A DNA stretch of 64,000 bases from JBFWRK01 sp050248955 (GTDB lineage Bacteria; Actinomycetota; Acidimicrobiia; Acidimicrobiales; Ilumatobacteraceae). Position 1 is the stretch's first letter. Each line of letters starts with the position of its first letter. The stretch lies in assembly GCA_050248955.1 (NCBI GenBank), contig JBFWRK010000012.1, positions 101,992-165,991 of the forward strand. The letters are read 5' to 3'. Below the pieces are notes generated by a model that saw only the letters and a list, made by a program, of their open reading frames with translations, did not search any database and had not been told where the DNA came from. This document shows, in pieces, positions 16,920 to 25,799 of the stretch. Position numbers and translations under genes: made by a program.

Positions 16920-17042
16920 GGGTCGCCCGGCCTGTCGATCGCCGACACCGCGATCGACGCCCGCGGCGGCGATATTCGTGTCCACAGCGTCGCGCGCGTC
17001 GGCACGACGGTGCGGATCACGCTGCCGGTCGGCGCCGCTTGA
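16920..17042 (+). pseudogene. 3' relic of a sensor histidine kinase
   Basis: About 40 codons encode the last part of a HATPase domain: GLSIADTAIDARGGDIRVHS, then GTTVRITLPVGAA, matching the usual end of a histidine kinase (G2 box and final strands). All upstream domains are missing. Such kinases often stand next to MacAB-type efflux operons like the one starting at 17144, so this may be the remains of its former regulator. Confidence 0.6.
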
Positions 17043-17143
17043 CCGCGGGTGACGGCGCGGACGTCGCTGTGGGCTGCTGGATTCTCGGCGAACTGGCGGG
17101 TCGGTCACAGCTAACGCTGAGGTTCGCTGCCGAGAGTGACGAC

Positions 17144-17920
17144 ATGCGAATCTCCCCAAGGTCACGTTCGACGAGCACCGGGTTGGCGCTCGGCTGCGCG
17201 CTCATCAGCCTCGCCACGGCGTGCGGTGGCGATGCGTCGGGGTCGCAGGTCGCGTCGCTCGACGTCGACCCGATGAGCGAAGCAGCCACCACGGAGACGT
17301 CGACGCCGGCCGACACCCAGGAGGCGAGCCTCGCCTTCGCGCAGTGCATGCGTGACAACGGGGTCGATATGGAGGATCCGACGTTCGACGCCGACGGCAA
17401 CGTGCAGGGAGGAGGCTTCGGACCCGACTCCGGCATCGACTTTGGCGACGACGCCACGCGTGCGGCGCTGGAGGCGTGTGGCGATCTCATCGAGGACATC
17501 GGGCCGGGCGGCGGCGGACCCCGTGGAGGAGACTTCGACGCCACGGCGATCCAGGACGCCTTCAACGCGTTCACCGAATGTCTCCGCGACGAGGGCCTGG
17601 AGGTGGACGACATCGAGTTCGGTGTCGGTCCGGGCGGCGGCGCGATCGGCGATCGGCCGGATGGTGCCACCGGCCCACCCCCGGACGGTTCTGTACCCGA
17701 CGGTGGCTTCCAGGGTGGACCGCCGGCGGGTGGCTCGATTCCGGACGGTGGTCCGGGCGGCGAGGGTTTCAACCCGACCGACCGCCTGGTCCAGCAACTG
17801 GAGCTCGACGAGGAGGACCCTGCCGTCACGGATGCCGTCGAGGTGTGCCAGCCGGCCCTTGAGGCTGCATTCACCGCCACCACCGACGACACGTCCACAG
17901 ACGACGCGGAGGGCTCGTGA
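17144..17920 (+). CDS. Gly/Asp-rich lipoprotein
   Basis: A 258-residue lipoprotein. The signal peptide has Arg residues, a hydrophobic core and the lipobox SLATAC (followed by GGD). The mature part is acidic and carries two related modules with conserved Cys: LAFAQCMRDNGVDMEDP and FNAFTECLRDEGLEVDD, each followed by a Gly/Pro-rich tract with repeats of PDGG. It is the first gene of the adaptor-ATPase-permease operon and probably sits on the outer face of the membrane with the efflux complex. ATG 17144 is chosen over the longer frame because of the signal peptide. Confidence 0.75.
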   Translation: MRISPRSRSTSTGLALGCALISLATACGGDASGSQVASLDVDPMSEAATTETSTPADTQEASLAFAQCMRDNGVDMEDPTFDADGNVQGGGFGPDSGIDFGDDATRAALEACGDLIEDIGPGGGGPRGGDFDATAIQDAFNAFTECLRDEGLEVDDIEFGVGPGGGAIGDRPDGATGPPPDGSVPDGGFQGGPPAGGSIPDGGPGGEGFNPTDRLVQQLELDEEDPAVTDAVEVCQPALEAAFTATTDDTSTDDAEGS

Positions 17921-19458
17921 GCCGCCGGCTCGTCGCCGCCGTGGCCACGGTGGCGGTCGGAGCCGGCGTGGCAGCGATCGTCGCGATCGGTGCCAACCAC
18001 GACGAGACGGCGACCGCCGGAATCGGCGCCGAATCACTTTCGACGGTCACGATCATCCAACAGGACGTGATCACGTACGAAGAGACGACGGCGACGCTCG
18101 GCTTCACCGAGTCGGCGACCGTCGCGTCACCGGTAACCGGCACGGTCACCACGATCCTCGCCGAGGGTGCGGTCGTCGAGGCAGGCACGGTCGTGGCGAC
18201 CGTCGATGGCGCTCCTGTGGTTGCGCTGATCGGTGACGTCCCGGCATGGCGCGACCTGTCGACGTCGGCAAGCGACGGTGTCGACGTGCGTCAGCTGGAG
18301 GCCAACCTCGTCACGCTCGGGTTCGACCCGGATGGCGAGATCGTGGTCGATGAGGAGTTCGACGAGGCGACCGAGGATGCGGTGACATCGTGGGAGGACT
18401 CGCTCGGCCTCGAAGGCGACGACGGGGTGCCCGTACAACAAGTCGTGTTCGTTCCAGGCGACCTTCTCGTCGACACGGTCGACGTCACCGTCGGCGGCGC
18501 CGCCAGCGCGGGCAGCCCGCTGCTGACGGCACGTGTGACCGAACGGCGATTCCTGCTGTCGACGGGCGGCGCCAGCGTGGTCTCGTCGTTCGCGGACCCT
18601 GGCACCGAGGTGTCGACCGGAACGATCCTGTTCGCCAACGACGGTCTGCCCGTCGCCGCGATCGAGGGCGACCCCGCCGCTGTACCTACCCTCGGTCGCG
18701 ACCTGGAAGACGGTGTGGCCGACGGTTCCGATGTCCGGCTGCTCGAGCAGATGCTGGCGGCCGGCGGGTTCGACGCCGACGGGTGGATGATCGTCGACGA
18801 CCACTTCGACGTCGGAACATCGACCGCCGTGCGCGCGTGGTGGCAGTCGTTCGATCCGGCCATCGAGCTCGCGGTCGACGACATCGTCGTCCCGATCGGC
18901 AGCTTCGTCGTGGTCCCTGACGGCCTCGAGGTCGCCGACGCGATCGTGGCCGGTGGCACAATGTTGGTCGGCGATACGGTCGTGATGACGCTCTCCTCGC
19001 CTGCTCGCGTGGTCAGCACGACGGCGCCGATCGACGACGACACGTTCGCACTCGGGGCCTCGATCGATGTCGAGTTCCCGGACGGCACGATCGAACCCGG
19101 CACCGTGGTCGCGGTCGGCAACGTCGCCACCACAAGTGCCGCGCCGGGCGACACCCCGACCGTGGCGATCGACATCCACGTCGGGCAGATCCCGCCATCG
19201 GTCGACTCGTTCGTGTCGATCCCGGTCACCTTGCGCGTCGTCGACGACTCGGTTCCCGACGCCTATGTCGCTCCCGTGAGCGCGCTGGTCGCGCTCGCTG
19301 AAGGCGGATACGCGCTCGAGGTCGTCTCCGGGCAGGATGCCACCGGCGCGCCGACCACCCGGCTGATCGGCGTCGAGACCGGGCTGTTCGCCGACGGCTT
19401 CGTAGTGGTCACCGGGCCCGACGTCGCCGCCGGGCTCGAGGTCGTGGTGCCGTCGTGA
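17917..19458 (+). CDS. Efflux adaptor with peptidoglycan-binding domain
   Basis: A 513-residue HlyD/MacA-like adaptor with an N-terminal membrane anchor (residues about 5-25). It has a lipoyl-like half (SPVTGTVTTILAEGAVVEAG) and two peptidoglycan-binding-domain-1-type modules (DVRQLEANLVTLGFDPDGE and DVRLLEQMLAAGGFDADG), then beta-barrel strands near the C-terminus. In actinobacteria such proteins couple a MacB-type ABC transporter to the cell wall. GTG at 17917 overlaps the lipoprotein stop and its own stop overlaps the ATPase start, so the operon is tightly coupled. Confidence 0.8.
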   Translation: MSRRLVAAVATVAVGAGVAAIVAIGANHDETATAGIGAESLSTVTIIQQDVITYEETTATLGFTESATVASPVTGTVTTILAEGAVVEAGTVVATVDGAPVVALIGDVPAWRDLSTSASDGVDVRQLEANLVTLGFDPDGEIVVDEEFDEATEDAVTSWEDSLGLEGDDGVPVQQVVFVPGDLLVDTVDVTVGGAASAGSPLLTARVTERRFLLSTGGASVVSSFADPGTEVSTGTILFANDGLPVAAIEGDPAAVPTLGRDLEDGVADGSDVRLLEQMLAAGGFDADGWMIVDDHFDVGTSTAVRAWWQSFDPAIELAVDDIVVPIGSFVVVPDGLEVADAIVAGGTMLVGDTVVMTLSSPARVVSTTAPIDDDTFALGASIDVEFPDGTIEPGTVVAVGNVATTSAAPGDTPTVAIDIHVGQIPPSVDSFVSIPVTLRVVDDSVPDAYVAPVSALVALAEGGYALEVVSGQDATGAPTTRLIGVETGLFADGFVVVTGPDVAAGLEVVVPS

Positions 19459-20225
19459 ACGACGTGAACGACGCGATCAAGCCCACCGCGCTCGCGGGCA
19501 CGGTCCCGCCGATGGTCGGCACGACCGCACCACCGCTCGCGCTCGAACTGATCGGGATCTGCAAGCAATACGCGGGCAGCCCACCAGTCGCCGCCCTCGA
19601 CGATGTGTCGATCACCGTCGAGCACGGCGAGATCGCGGCGATCGTCGGGCCGTCGGGATCCGGGAAGTCGACGCTGCTCCACATCATCGGCACGCTCGAT
19701 CGGCCGACCACCGGGATCGTCCGCGTCGCCGGGATCGAGGCCTCGCGCATGAGCGATCGGCAGCTGTCGGCGGTGCGATCGCGACTCATCGGGTTCGTGT
19801 TCCAGCAGTTCTTCCTCATCGATGGCATGTCGGCCGTCGACAACGTCGCCAACGGACTGCTGTACCAGGGCATCGGCCTCGCCGAGCGCCGGCGCCAGGC
19901 GACGGCGGCCCTCGAACGCGTCGGCCTCGCACACCGGCTCCAGCACATTCCGAGCCACTTGAGCGGCGGGGAGCGTCAACGGGTCGGCGTCGCCAGGGCG
20001 ATCGTCAACCGGCCGTCGATCGTCCTGGCCGATGAGCCGACCGGCAACCTCGACTCGAGATCGGGCGCTTCGGTGATGGAGCTGCTCCGCGAGCTCCACG
20101 CCGAGGGGCGCACGATCGTGATCATCACCCACGACCGCGAGCTCGCCAGTTCACTCCCGCGGCAGATCTCGATGCGCGACGGGCGGGTCGAGTCCGACGA
20201 CCGCGACCCCGGGCGGGCAGCATGA
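19455..20225 (+). CDS. MacB/LolD-type ABC transporter ATPase
   Basis: A 256-residue nucleotide-binding subunit with Walker A GPSGSGKST, a Q-loop in FVFQQFFLI, the signature LSGGERQR and Walker B IVLADEP followed by TGNLDS, then the switch His in IITHD. The sequence is typical of the MacB/LolD branch that drives mechanotransmission-type exporters. GTG 19455 overlaps the adaptor stop. It pairs with the FtsX-like permease that follows with a 4-bp overlap. Confidence 0.9.
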   Translation: MNDVNDAIKPTALAGTVPPMVGTTAPPLALELIGICKQYAGSPPVAALDDVSITVEHGEIAAIVGPSGSGKSTLLHIIGTLDRPTTGIVRVAGIEASRMSDRQLSAVRSRLIGFVFQQFFLIDGMSAVDNVANGLLYQGIGLAERRRQATAALERVGLAHRLQHIPSHLSGGERQRVGVARAIVNRPSIVLADEPTGNLDSRSGASVMELLRELHAEGRTIVIITHDRELASSLPRQISMRDGRVESDDRDPGRAA

Positions 20226-21469
20226 CTGCCTCAGCCACTGCAACGCGCGCGAACACCGTCGATGTCGACGTCGCGGCACTGCGGCCGTCGCGGCTCCGCG
20301 CGTTCGATGTCATCCGCACCGGGGCGCTCGGCTTGCGGACGCGCCGGCTCCGCACCGGCCTGTCGACGATCGGCGTGGCGATCGGCATCGCCGCGATGGT
20401 GGCGGTGCTCGGACTCTCGGCCTCGTCGCAGGAGGAACTGCGAGCCCAGATCCGCCAACTCGGCACCAACCTGCTGCAGGTTCAGGCCGGGCAAGGGTTC
20501 GGCCGCGGCAGCGGCGAACTGCCCGACACGGCCGTGGCAATGGTGAGCCGGATCGCGCCCGTCACCGGTGTCAGCTCGATCGCCACTATCGACGCAACGG
20601 TACGGCGCACCGACACCATCTCGGAAGGCATCAACGGCGGGATCTCGGTGTTCGCCGCCGACGGCGACCTGCTCGACACATTGCGGACCGGGCTCGCCGA
20701 CGGCCAGTTCCTCGACGACGCCACAACGAGGTACCCGGCCGCCGTGCTCGGCTCGGTGGCCGCACAAACGCTCGGCATCACCGACGTCGCCGACGGCTTG
20801 CGCGTCTACATCGGTGGTCAGTGGTTCGCCGTGATCGGCGTCCTCGAACCCGTGCAGGCCGCCGAGGGGCTCGACCGGGCAGCGATCATCGGGTTCGCCG
20901 CAGCCGAGGCGTACGTCGTGGGCGACGACGTCGTTCCCGAGATCATCTACGTGCGCACCGAAGACGACGCCGTCGACCCGGTGCGAGGCGTCCTCGGACG
21001 CACCGTCAATCCGCAGACACCAGAAGAGGTCGAGGTGTCCCGGCCCTCCGACATCCTCGCCGCCCAGGACGCGGCAGACACCGCCTTCACGTCGCTGTTC
21101 CTCGGGCTCGGAGCAGTCGCGCTGCTCGTCGGCGGCATCGGAATCGCGAACGTGATGGTGATCGCCGTGATCGAACGGCGCACCGAGATCGGTCTGCGAC
21201 GCGCCCTCGGGGCGACCAAGGCACACATCAGACGCCAGTTTCTGACCGAAGCGCTGCTGCTGGCCGGAGCGGGCGGGCTCGTCGGCGCCGCGCTCGGCGC
21301 CGCAGTCACCGCGGTGTATGCGTCGATCGAGAATTGGCAGATCGTCATCCCCCCGGCCGCGATCGGCGGCGGCATCCTCGCCGCGATCGTGATCGGCGGG
21401 ATCGCCGGTCTGTACCCGGCCGCACGCGCCGCGCGTCTCCCACCCACCGACGCCCTGCGCTCGTCGTGA
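20222..21469 (+). CDS. MacB-type ABC transporter permease
   Basis: A 415-residue FtsX/MacB-like permease. The first membrane helix (about 45-65, LSTIGVAIGIAAMVAVLGL) is followed by a large extracytoplasmic MacB-PCD domain (residues about 75-260), then three helices near 290-310, 340-360 and 375-400. The cytoplasmic coupling motif ERRTEIGLRRALGATKAHI is present. It exports a lipid, peptide or antibiotic-like substrate together with the ATPase and adaptors on either side; the substrate itself is unknown. Confidence 0.88.
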   Translation: MTASATATRANTVDVDVAALRPSRLRAFDVIRTGALGLRTRRLRTGLSTIGVAIGIAAMVAVLGLSASSQEELRAQIRQLGTNLLQVQAGQGFGRGSGELPDTAVAMVSRIAPVTGVSSIATIDATVRRTDTISEGINGGISVFAADGDLLDTLRTGLADGQFLDDATTRYPAAVLGSVAAQTLGITDVADGLRVYIGGQWFAVIGVLEPVQAAEGLDRAAIIGFAAAEAYVVGDDVVPEIIYVRTEDDAVDPVRGVLGRTVNPQTPEEVEVSRPSDILAAQDAADTAFTSLFLGLGAVALLVGGIGIANVMVIAVIERRTEIGLRRALGATKAHIRRQFLTEALLLAGAGGLVGAALGAAVTAVYASIENWQIVIPPAAIGGGILAAIVIGGIAGLYPAARAARLPPTDALRSS

Positions 21470-21510
21470 GAGCCCATCGGACCCCCACGCATCCAATTGA
21501 GGACGACACG

Positions 21511-23040
21511 ATGACCGCCACGACCCGACATAGGTTCCGCTGGATCCTGCTCGTCTCGTTGTCGATCGCGTTGACCGCGGCGACCGCTGAAGCTATTGCC
21601 CGGTGGGCCGACACCGGGATCGAGCCAACGATCGTCGCCGCGCCGGTCCTCGAGGCGGTGACCGTGACCGTCGGCGATCTCACAAGCACGGAGCGGATCG
21701 ACGGCACGATCGCGGAAACCCAGAGCATCACCGTGTTGCACCGCATCGAGGGCCAATCGTCGGCGTCGACCACGACGCAGCCATCGACGCAGAACTCGGC
21801 GACTGACGCCTCGGCCGAAACCAACGTGTCACCCGTTGGTCTGGCGTCGTTCGCCTCATCGGTGAACGCGACGGATGCCGACACCGTCTCCGTCGACGCG
21901 GCTCCCGAGCCGGAATGCCCCCCGGTCGACGAACCCACGACGACGACCACCACCACCACCACCACGGCACGGGGTGTGACGGTCCCCGTCGACGACGAAT
22001 GCGACCCGACCCCGACCACGACGCCGGACACGACGACACCGGACACCACGACACCGGACACCACGGCGCCGGACACGACGGCGACGACGACCATTCCGAC
22101 GGCGGGGTCGGAGCCGGAACCGACCGGCGACAGCGGCCGGGTCGGGTCGACACCAGGCGGTCTGGGCGGACCTTCCATCCGGCAGGGCACGACCAGTGGC
22201 GGCACGACGACCTCGGGCGAACCGGTGATACAGATGATCACGTCGATCGCAGCGATCGGCTCCCCGATCGCCAACGGCGACGTGATCTACACCGTCGACG
22301 GCCAGCCGGTCGTTGCGCTCCACGGCAACCAGCCGGCCTGGCGCACCCTCGAATCCGGTATCGACGACGGACCCGATGTGCGCCAACTGGAGCAGAGCCT
22401 CGTCGACCTCGGATACGACCCCGACGCCACCGTCACCATCGACGACTCATTCGACAACGACACCGAGGCCGCCATCGAACGCTGGCAAGAGGGCCTCGAT
22501 GTCGACCCGACCGGCGCAGTCGAACTCGGGTCCATCGTGTTCGTCGCCGCCGACACCACCATCACCGCGCACCTCGCGGCGGTGGTCGGTGAGGACGTCA
22601 CCGACGGAACCGCGATCGTGAGCCTGTCGGGGAGCTCACACCACGTCGTGATCGAAGTGCCGACCGAGCTCCAGACGGTCGTCACGCCTGGACTCGACGT
22701 CGACATCGCCGGAACCGCGGGCGTCGTCAGCGTGTTGCGGTCGGCGGAACGCGACTCGATGACCGTCGTCCAGGCACTCATCACACCGATCGAACCGCTC
22801 GATGAACCAACCGGGACCGTGGTCACCGTCCGAATTGACGTCACGAGCGCGATCGCCGCGACGATCGTGCCCGCCGAAGCGCTCGTGTCGCGCCTCGACG
22901 GCACATACGCCGTGCAGGTCGGCTCACCGGATGGACCGCACGAGTTCCTGCCAGTCACCGTGCTCGCCGTCAGCGGCGGCGACGTTGCCGTACAGAGCGA
23001 TCAACTCGACGAGGGCATGACCATACTGGTGCCCGTCTGA
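21511..23040 (+). CDS. Second peptidoglycan-binding efflux adaptor
   Basis: A 509-residue paralogue of the adaptor at 17917, with an N-terminal helix (residues about 10-28) and MacA-like strands. It has a long low-complexity Thr/Pro/Asp tract (residues about 140-225) and a peptidoglycan-binding module (DVRQLEQSLVDLGYDPDA). The Thr-rich tract is inserted where an extracellular hairpin usually sits. TTGAGGA precedes ATG 21511, 41 bp after the permease stop. Two adaptors in one operon suggest a hetero-complex or alternative partners. Confidence 0.75.
   Translation: MTATTRHRFRWILLVSLSIALTAATAEAIARWADTGIEPTIVAAPVLEAVTVTVGDLTSTERIDGTIAETQSITVLHRIEGQSSASTTTQPSTQNSATDASAETNVSPVGLASFASSVNATDADTVSVDAAPEPECPPVDEPTTTTTTTTTTARGVTVPVDDECDPTPTTTPDTTTPDTTTPDTTAPDTTATTTIPTAGSEPEPTGDSGRVGSTPGGLGGPSIRQGTTSGGTTTSGEPVIQMITSIAAIGSPIANGDVIYTVDGQPVVALHGNQPAWRTLESGIDDGPDVRQLEQSLVDLGYDPDATVTIDDSFDNDTEAAIERWQEGLDVDPTGAVELGSIVFVAADTTITAHLAAVVGEDVTDGTAIVSLSGSSHHVVIEVPTELQTVVTPGLDVDIAGTAGVVSVLRSAERDSMTVVQALITPIEPLDEPTGTVVTVRIDVTSAIAATIVPAEALVSRLDGTYAVQVGSPDGPHEFLPVTVLAVSGGDVAVQSDQLDEGMTILVPV
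22015..22090 (+). repeat. 15-bp coding repeat (TTPDT units)
   Basis: Inside the second adaptor gene the DNA repeats an accggacac-type unit that encodes TTPDT four to five times. It is an in-frame low-complexity repeat and likely varies in copy number. Confidence 0.7.
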
Positions 23041-23521
23041 CCGGTCGACAACCACACACCAACCCCGTCGCCGCCTGACCGTCGGGCCACCGCCACGGCA
23101 CGGCCACGTTCTCACCATCGCCGAGCGGATCGCGGTGCACGAGCGTGTCCGTCACCGAGATGTCGCCCATCGTCGATAGCCAACGCGAACGACCACCGAG
23201 GGGTCCGCGTCGACGGATGAACGCAGTCGACGCGCGAGGAGTTCATCCGGATGCAGCACGGCGAACGCCAACGCCAACGCCTTCGAGCGGCGACTGCGGT
23301 GTTGGCTGCGGGGTATTTCACGCCGTAGTGACGCTGCGCCGTAGTGACGCTGCACCCACGTTGGCGTGATGAGCGACGGCCGGATCGTTCCACCACCGGC
23401 CGGTCCGGATCTCGAGGCATCGAACCATGGCGAGACGCCGGCAGGCTCCGAAGTCATCAGGTCGTCGTGGTTGATCGCGTAGGCCGGTGGCGAAGGACAT
23501 CACCAGACGACACCAACCCGC
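23041..23521. other. No gene recognised (481 bp)
   Basis: Only short Arg-rich frames are present. The one clear structure is a perfect tandem duplication at 23321-23352. The stretch lies between the second adaptor gene and the convergent nitrilase gene. Confidence 0.5.
23321..23352. repeat. Perfect 16-bp tandem duplication
   Basis: CGCCGTAGTGACGCTG occurs twice head to tail without a spacer. No gene is affected. It may be a slippage product or part of a regulatory site. Confidence 0.7.
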
Positions 23522-24454
23522 TCATTCGGCAGAGTCGCTCGGGGGCTCGCCCATCACAGGTTGCCGGAGCGACAGCACGTCTGGGCGGGCGTAATGACCG
23601 GTCGGGTCGAACATGCGGCGGCCGGCGGCGATGCGAGACAGCTCGAGTTCGGCGGACACGACGCCCGCTTCGCCGATCAGCGGCCCGGCGATCAGCTCGC
23701 CGCCCGGAGCGACGATCGAGGTGTTGCCGCGCGACAGGAAGTCGTCCTCGCCGCCGTACAGCTCATCAGCATCCGATAGATCCCGGGGCACATCGCTGCC
23801 GCGCAGGAAGGCGGTCACGCCGACGACGAAGATCTGGCCCTCTTTGGCGATGTGCCGCAGAGTCGGCACCCACTCGTCGCTGTTGTCCCACGTCGGCGCC
23901 AACAGCACGTCGATCCCACGCTCGTACATCGCCATCCGAGCGAGTGGCATGTAGTTCTCCCAGCAGATCAGCGAACCGACCTTGACGCCGCCAACATCGA
24001 TGACGGTCAGCAGGTGGTCGTTGCCGTTGGCCCACACCAGCCGCTCGGCGCCAGTGGGCACCAGCTTGCGGTGGCGGCCAACGATCTCGCCCGTGGGCCC
24101 GATGTAGACGACCGTGTTGTAGAGCGTGTCCGACGGAGATCGCTCGGTGACGCCGAGCGCAACCCACGCCCCAGCATCGCGTGCAGCATCACGCACTGGA
24201 TCAAGATCGGCGCCCTCGACGCGCACGGCGTTGGCGACCAACCGGGCGTACCAGTCGCCATCGCTCATCGGGGGCCGCCGCCACACCCAGTCCGGGTAGC
24301 CCGGCACGAACGACTCCGGAAACACGACCAGCTCGGCGTCCGCCGAAGCGACGTGACGGGCGACCACCCCGACGGTTGCAGCGCGATCGAGGAACACCGG
24401 TGTGCTCTGAACCGCCGCCACCGTCAACGTTCCGCTGACACCATCGAAGCTCAC
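23522..24454 (-). CDS. Nitrilase-family carbon-nitrogen hydrolase
   Basis: A 310-residue enzyme with the complete nitrilase triad: Glu47 in VVFPESFVPGYP, Lys130 in GRHRKLVPT and Cys164 in SLICWENYMP. The CWENYMP form with a following Ala/Arg helix is that of true nitrilases (nitrile to acid and ammonia) rather than amidases. The start is ATG 24454; a GTG or downstream ATG is also possible. It has no operon partner, and flanking stretches are non-coding. Substrate range cannot be told. Confidence 0.9.
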   Translation of the reverse strand: MSFDGVSGTLTVAAVQSTPVFLDRAATVGVVARHVASADAELVVFPESFVPGYPDWVWRRPPMSDGDWYARLVANAVRVEGADLDPVRDAARDAGAWVALGVTERSPSDTLYNTVVYIGPTGEIVGRHRKLVPTGAERLVWANGNDHLLTVIDVGGVKVGSLICWENYMPLARMAMYERGIDVLLAPTWDNSDEWVPTLRHIAKEGQIFVVGVTAFLRGSDVPRDLSDADELYGGEDDFLSRGNTSIVAPGGELIAGPLIGEAGVVSAELELSRIAAGRRMFDPTGHYARPDVLSLRQPVMGEPPSDSAE

Positions 24455-24782
24455 TGCCGAACGATACTCGTCAGGCCGCGTTGCTCTGATCTACCGAGTT
24501 GCATCGAGCCAAGGCGCCCATGTGCGACGCCGTGACGCTCCCGGGTGCCGGAAGCCACCCAGACCGCCGAGCGCGACAACCCGACGCCGACGACCGGTCG
24601 GGCACATCAGCCGGACAGGCATCGCCTCGAGCAGCAAGGACGAAGCCCTGTCACTTACAGGAGAGGGGGCCGTCATGGCGACAAACAAGGAAGCTCGGCC
24701 TGGCTGATCGCCTCACCGTCAGAGATCTCGGAGCCGAACCCTCGACGGTGGTGGGCGACGCTCGTCCGTTCCTGGTGACACC
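24455..24782. other. No gene recognised (328 bp)
   Basis: The stretch holds a strong ribosome-site-like AGGAGAGGGGG upstream of ATG 24675, which opens a frame of only ten codons before TGA. This may be the 5' stub of a lost gene. Nothing else is seen. Confidence 0.45.
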
Positions 24783-25073
24783 TCACGTCGCAAGGGCGTT
24801 GCGGACACGGGCGGTGAGGGCGTCGGCGGCGAGCGCCTCGCCGTCGGACTCGAGCCGAGCAACCTCATCGGCTCCGAGCAGATCGGCCAGCCGAGCGCGC
24901 ACCATGCTCAGCGCGTCGGGCCGGTCCTCGTCCTCGCCGCGCGCGGCGCCGAGGGCAAGGGCGGCGAGCTCGTGTCGTCCGTCGGCAGTGAGGACTGATG
25001 CGACGACGCCGAACGAGCGGAACAACTCACGCTCACCGTACTGTGGTCCGGCCGCGTCGAGAGCCGTCGTCAT
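24783..25073 (-). pseudogene. Short C-terminal fragment of a large regulator-like protein
   Basis: A 96-codon frame. The end (MVRARLADLLGADEVARLES, then ALAADALTARVRNAL) resembles the C-terminal tail of ATPase-type LuxR or adenylate-cyclase-like regulators, in which an LG.....W..G..L...A pattern closes the TPR region. The body of such a protein is missing, so this is probably a relic, though a small independent protein cannot be excluded. It is divergent from the TetR gene. Confidence 0.35.
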
Positions 25074-25149
25074 GACCTGCTTCGCCCACCATAACTGCTG
25101 TGACTGCAAAATCGCAGCAGCCGCAGACTTTGACGGATACGATGACGGC

Positions 25150-25746
25150 ATGCCGGAGACCATCGGGTTGCGGGAGCGCAAGAAGCGCGACCGTCGCCGC
25201 CGGATCGAGGATGTCGCCATCGAGCTGTTCGAGCGGCAGGGCTTCGACGCGACCACGATCGAGCAGATCGCAGCCGCCGCCGACATCGCGCCGAGAACGT
25301 TCTTCTCCTACTTCGACACGAAGGACGACGTGGCCCTCGCCGACCATGCCGACCGGCTCGGTCGCATCCTCCACGAACTCGATCAGCGGCCGACAGACGA
25401 GCCGGTGTGGAGCGCGCTGCGAGGATCCTTCGCTGCGGTCGCGTCCGACTATGCGGCGGAAGCTGATCGGCTCGCCCGGCGTTTCGGCATCATGGCCGCC
25501 ACCCCGTCGGTCCAGGCACGGAGCCTTCAGCTTCAGGCGGGCTGGGAGCACACCCTCACCGCGCACCTCGCCACCCGACTGGCTGCCGCCAGCGGCGACC
25601 CGGCACCACGACTGTTCGCGGCCACGGCCGTCGCCGTCATGCGCGCATCACTGCAACACTGGCTCACCGCCCCCCGGGCGGTGGAGCTGCCGACGCTCGT
25701 CCAGGACGCGTTCGATCGGCTCGGCGCTGGTCTCGCTTCGCGATGA
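25150..25746 (+). CDS. TetR-family transcriptional regulator
   Basis: A 198-residue repressor. The N-terminal HTH is clear: RRRRIEDVAIELFERQGFDA, then TTIEQIAAAADIAPRTFFSYF. The rest is an all-helical ligand-binding domain that begins with a segment rich in acidic residues. ATG 25150 is the first good start. No obvious target operon is adjacent: the divergent partner is a fragment, and the next gene is convergent. Ligand unknown. Confidence 0.88.
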   Translation: MPETIGLRERKKRDRRRRIEDVAIELFERQGFDATTIEQIAAAADIAPRTFFSYFDTKDDVALADHADRLGRILHELDQRPTDEPVWSALRGSFAAVASDYAAEADRLARRFGIMAATPSVQARSLQLQAGWEHTLTAHLATRLAAASGDPAPRLFAATAVAVMRASLQHWLTAPRAVELPTLVQDAFDRLGAGLASR

Positions 25747-25799
25747 GCAGTGAACCGGGACGGTCGAGGTGAGCTCGACCGCGGGTGCCACGCTCGCGT

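Noticed and set aside
20821..21510. Long N-terminal extension of the second adaptor
   Set aside because: The extension overlaps the permease gene in another frame. ATG 21511 with a ribosome site and signal helix is the natural start.
22015..22090. Short regular repeats as a CRISPR array
   Set aside because: The units are 15 bp, in frame inside a coding Thr/Pro/Asp tract, with no unique spacers. No cas genes are present in the window.
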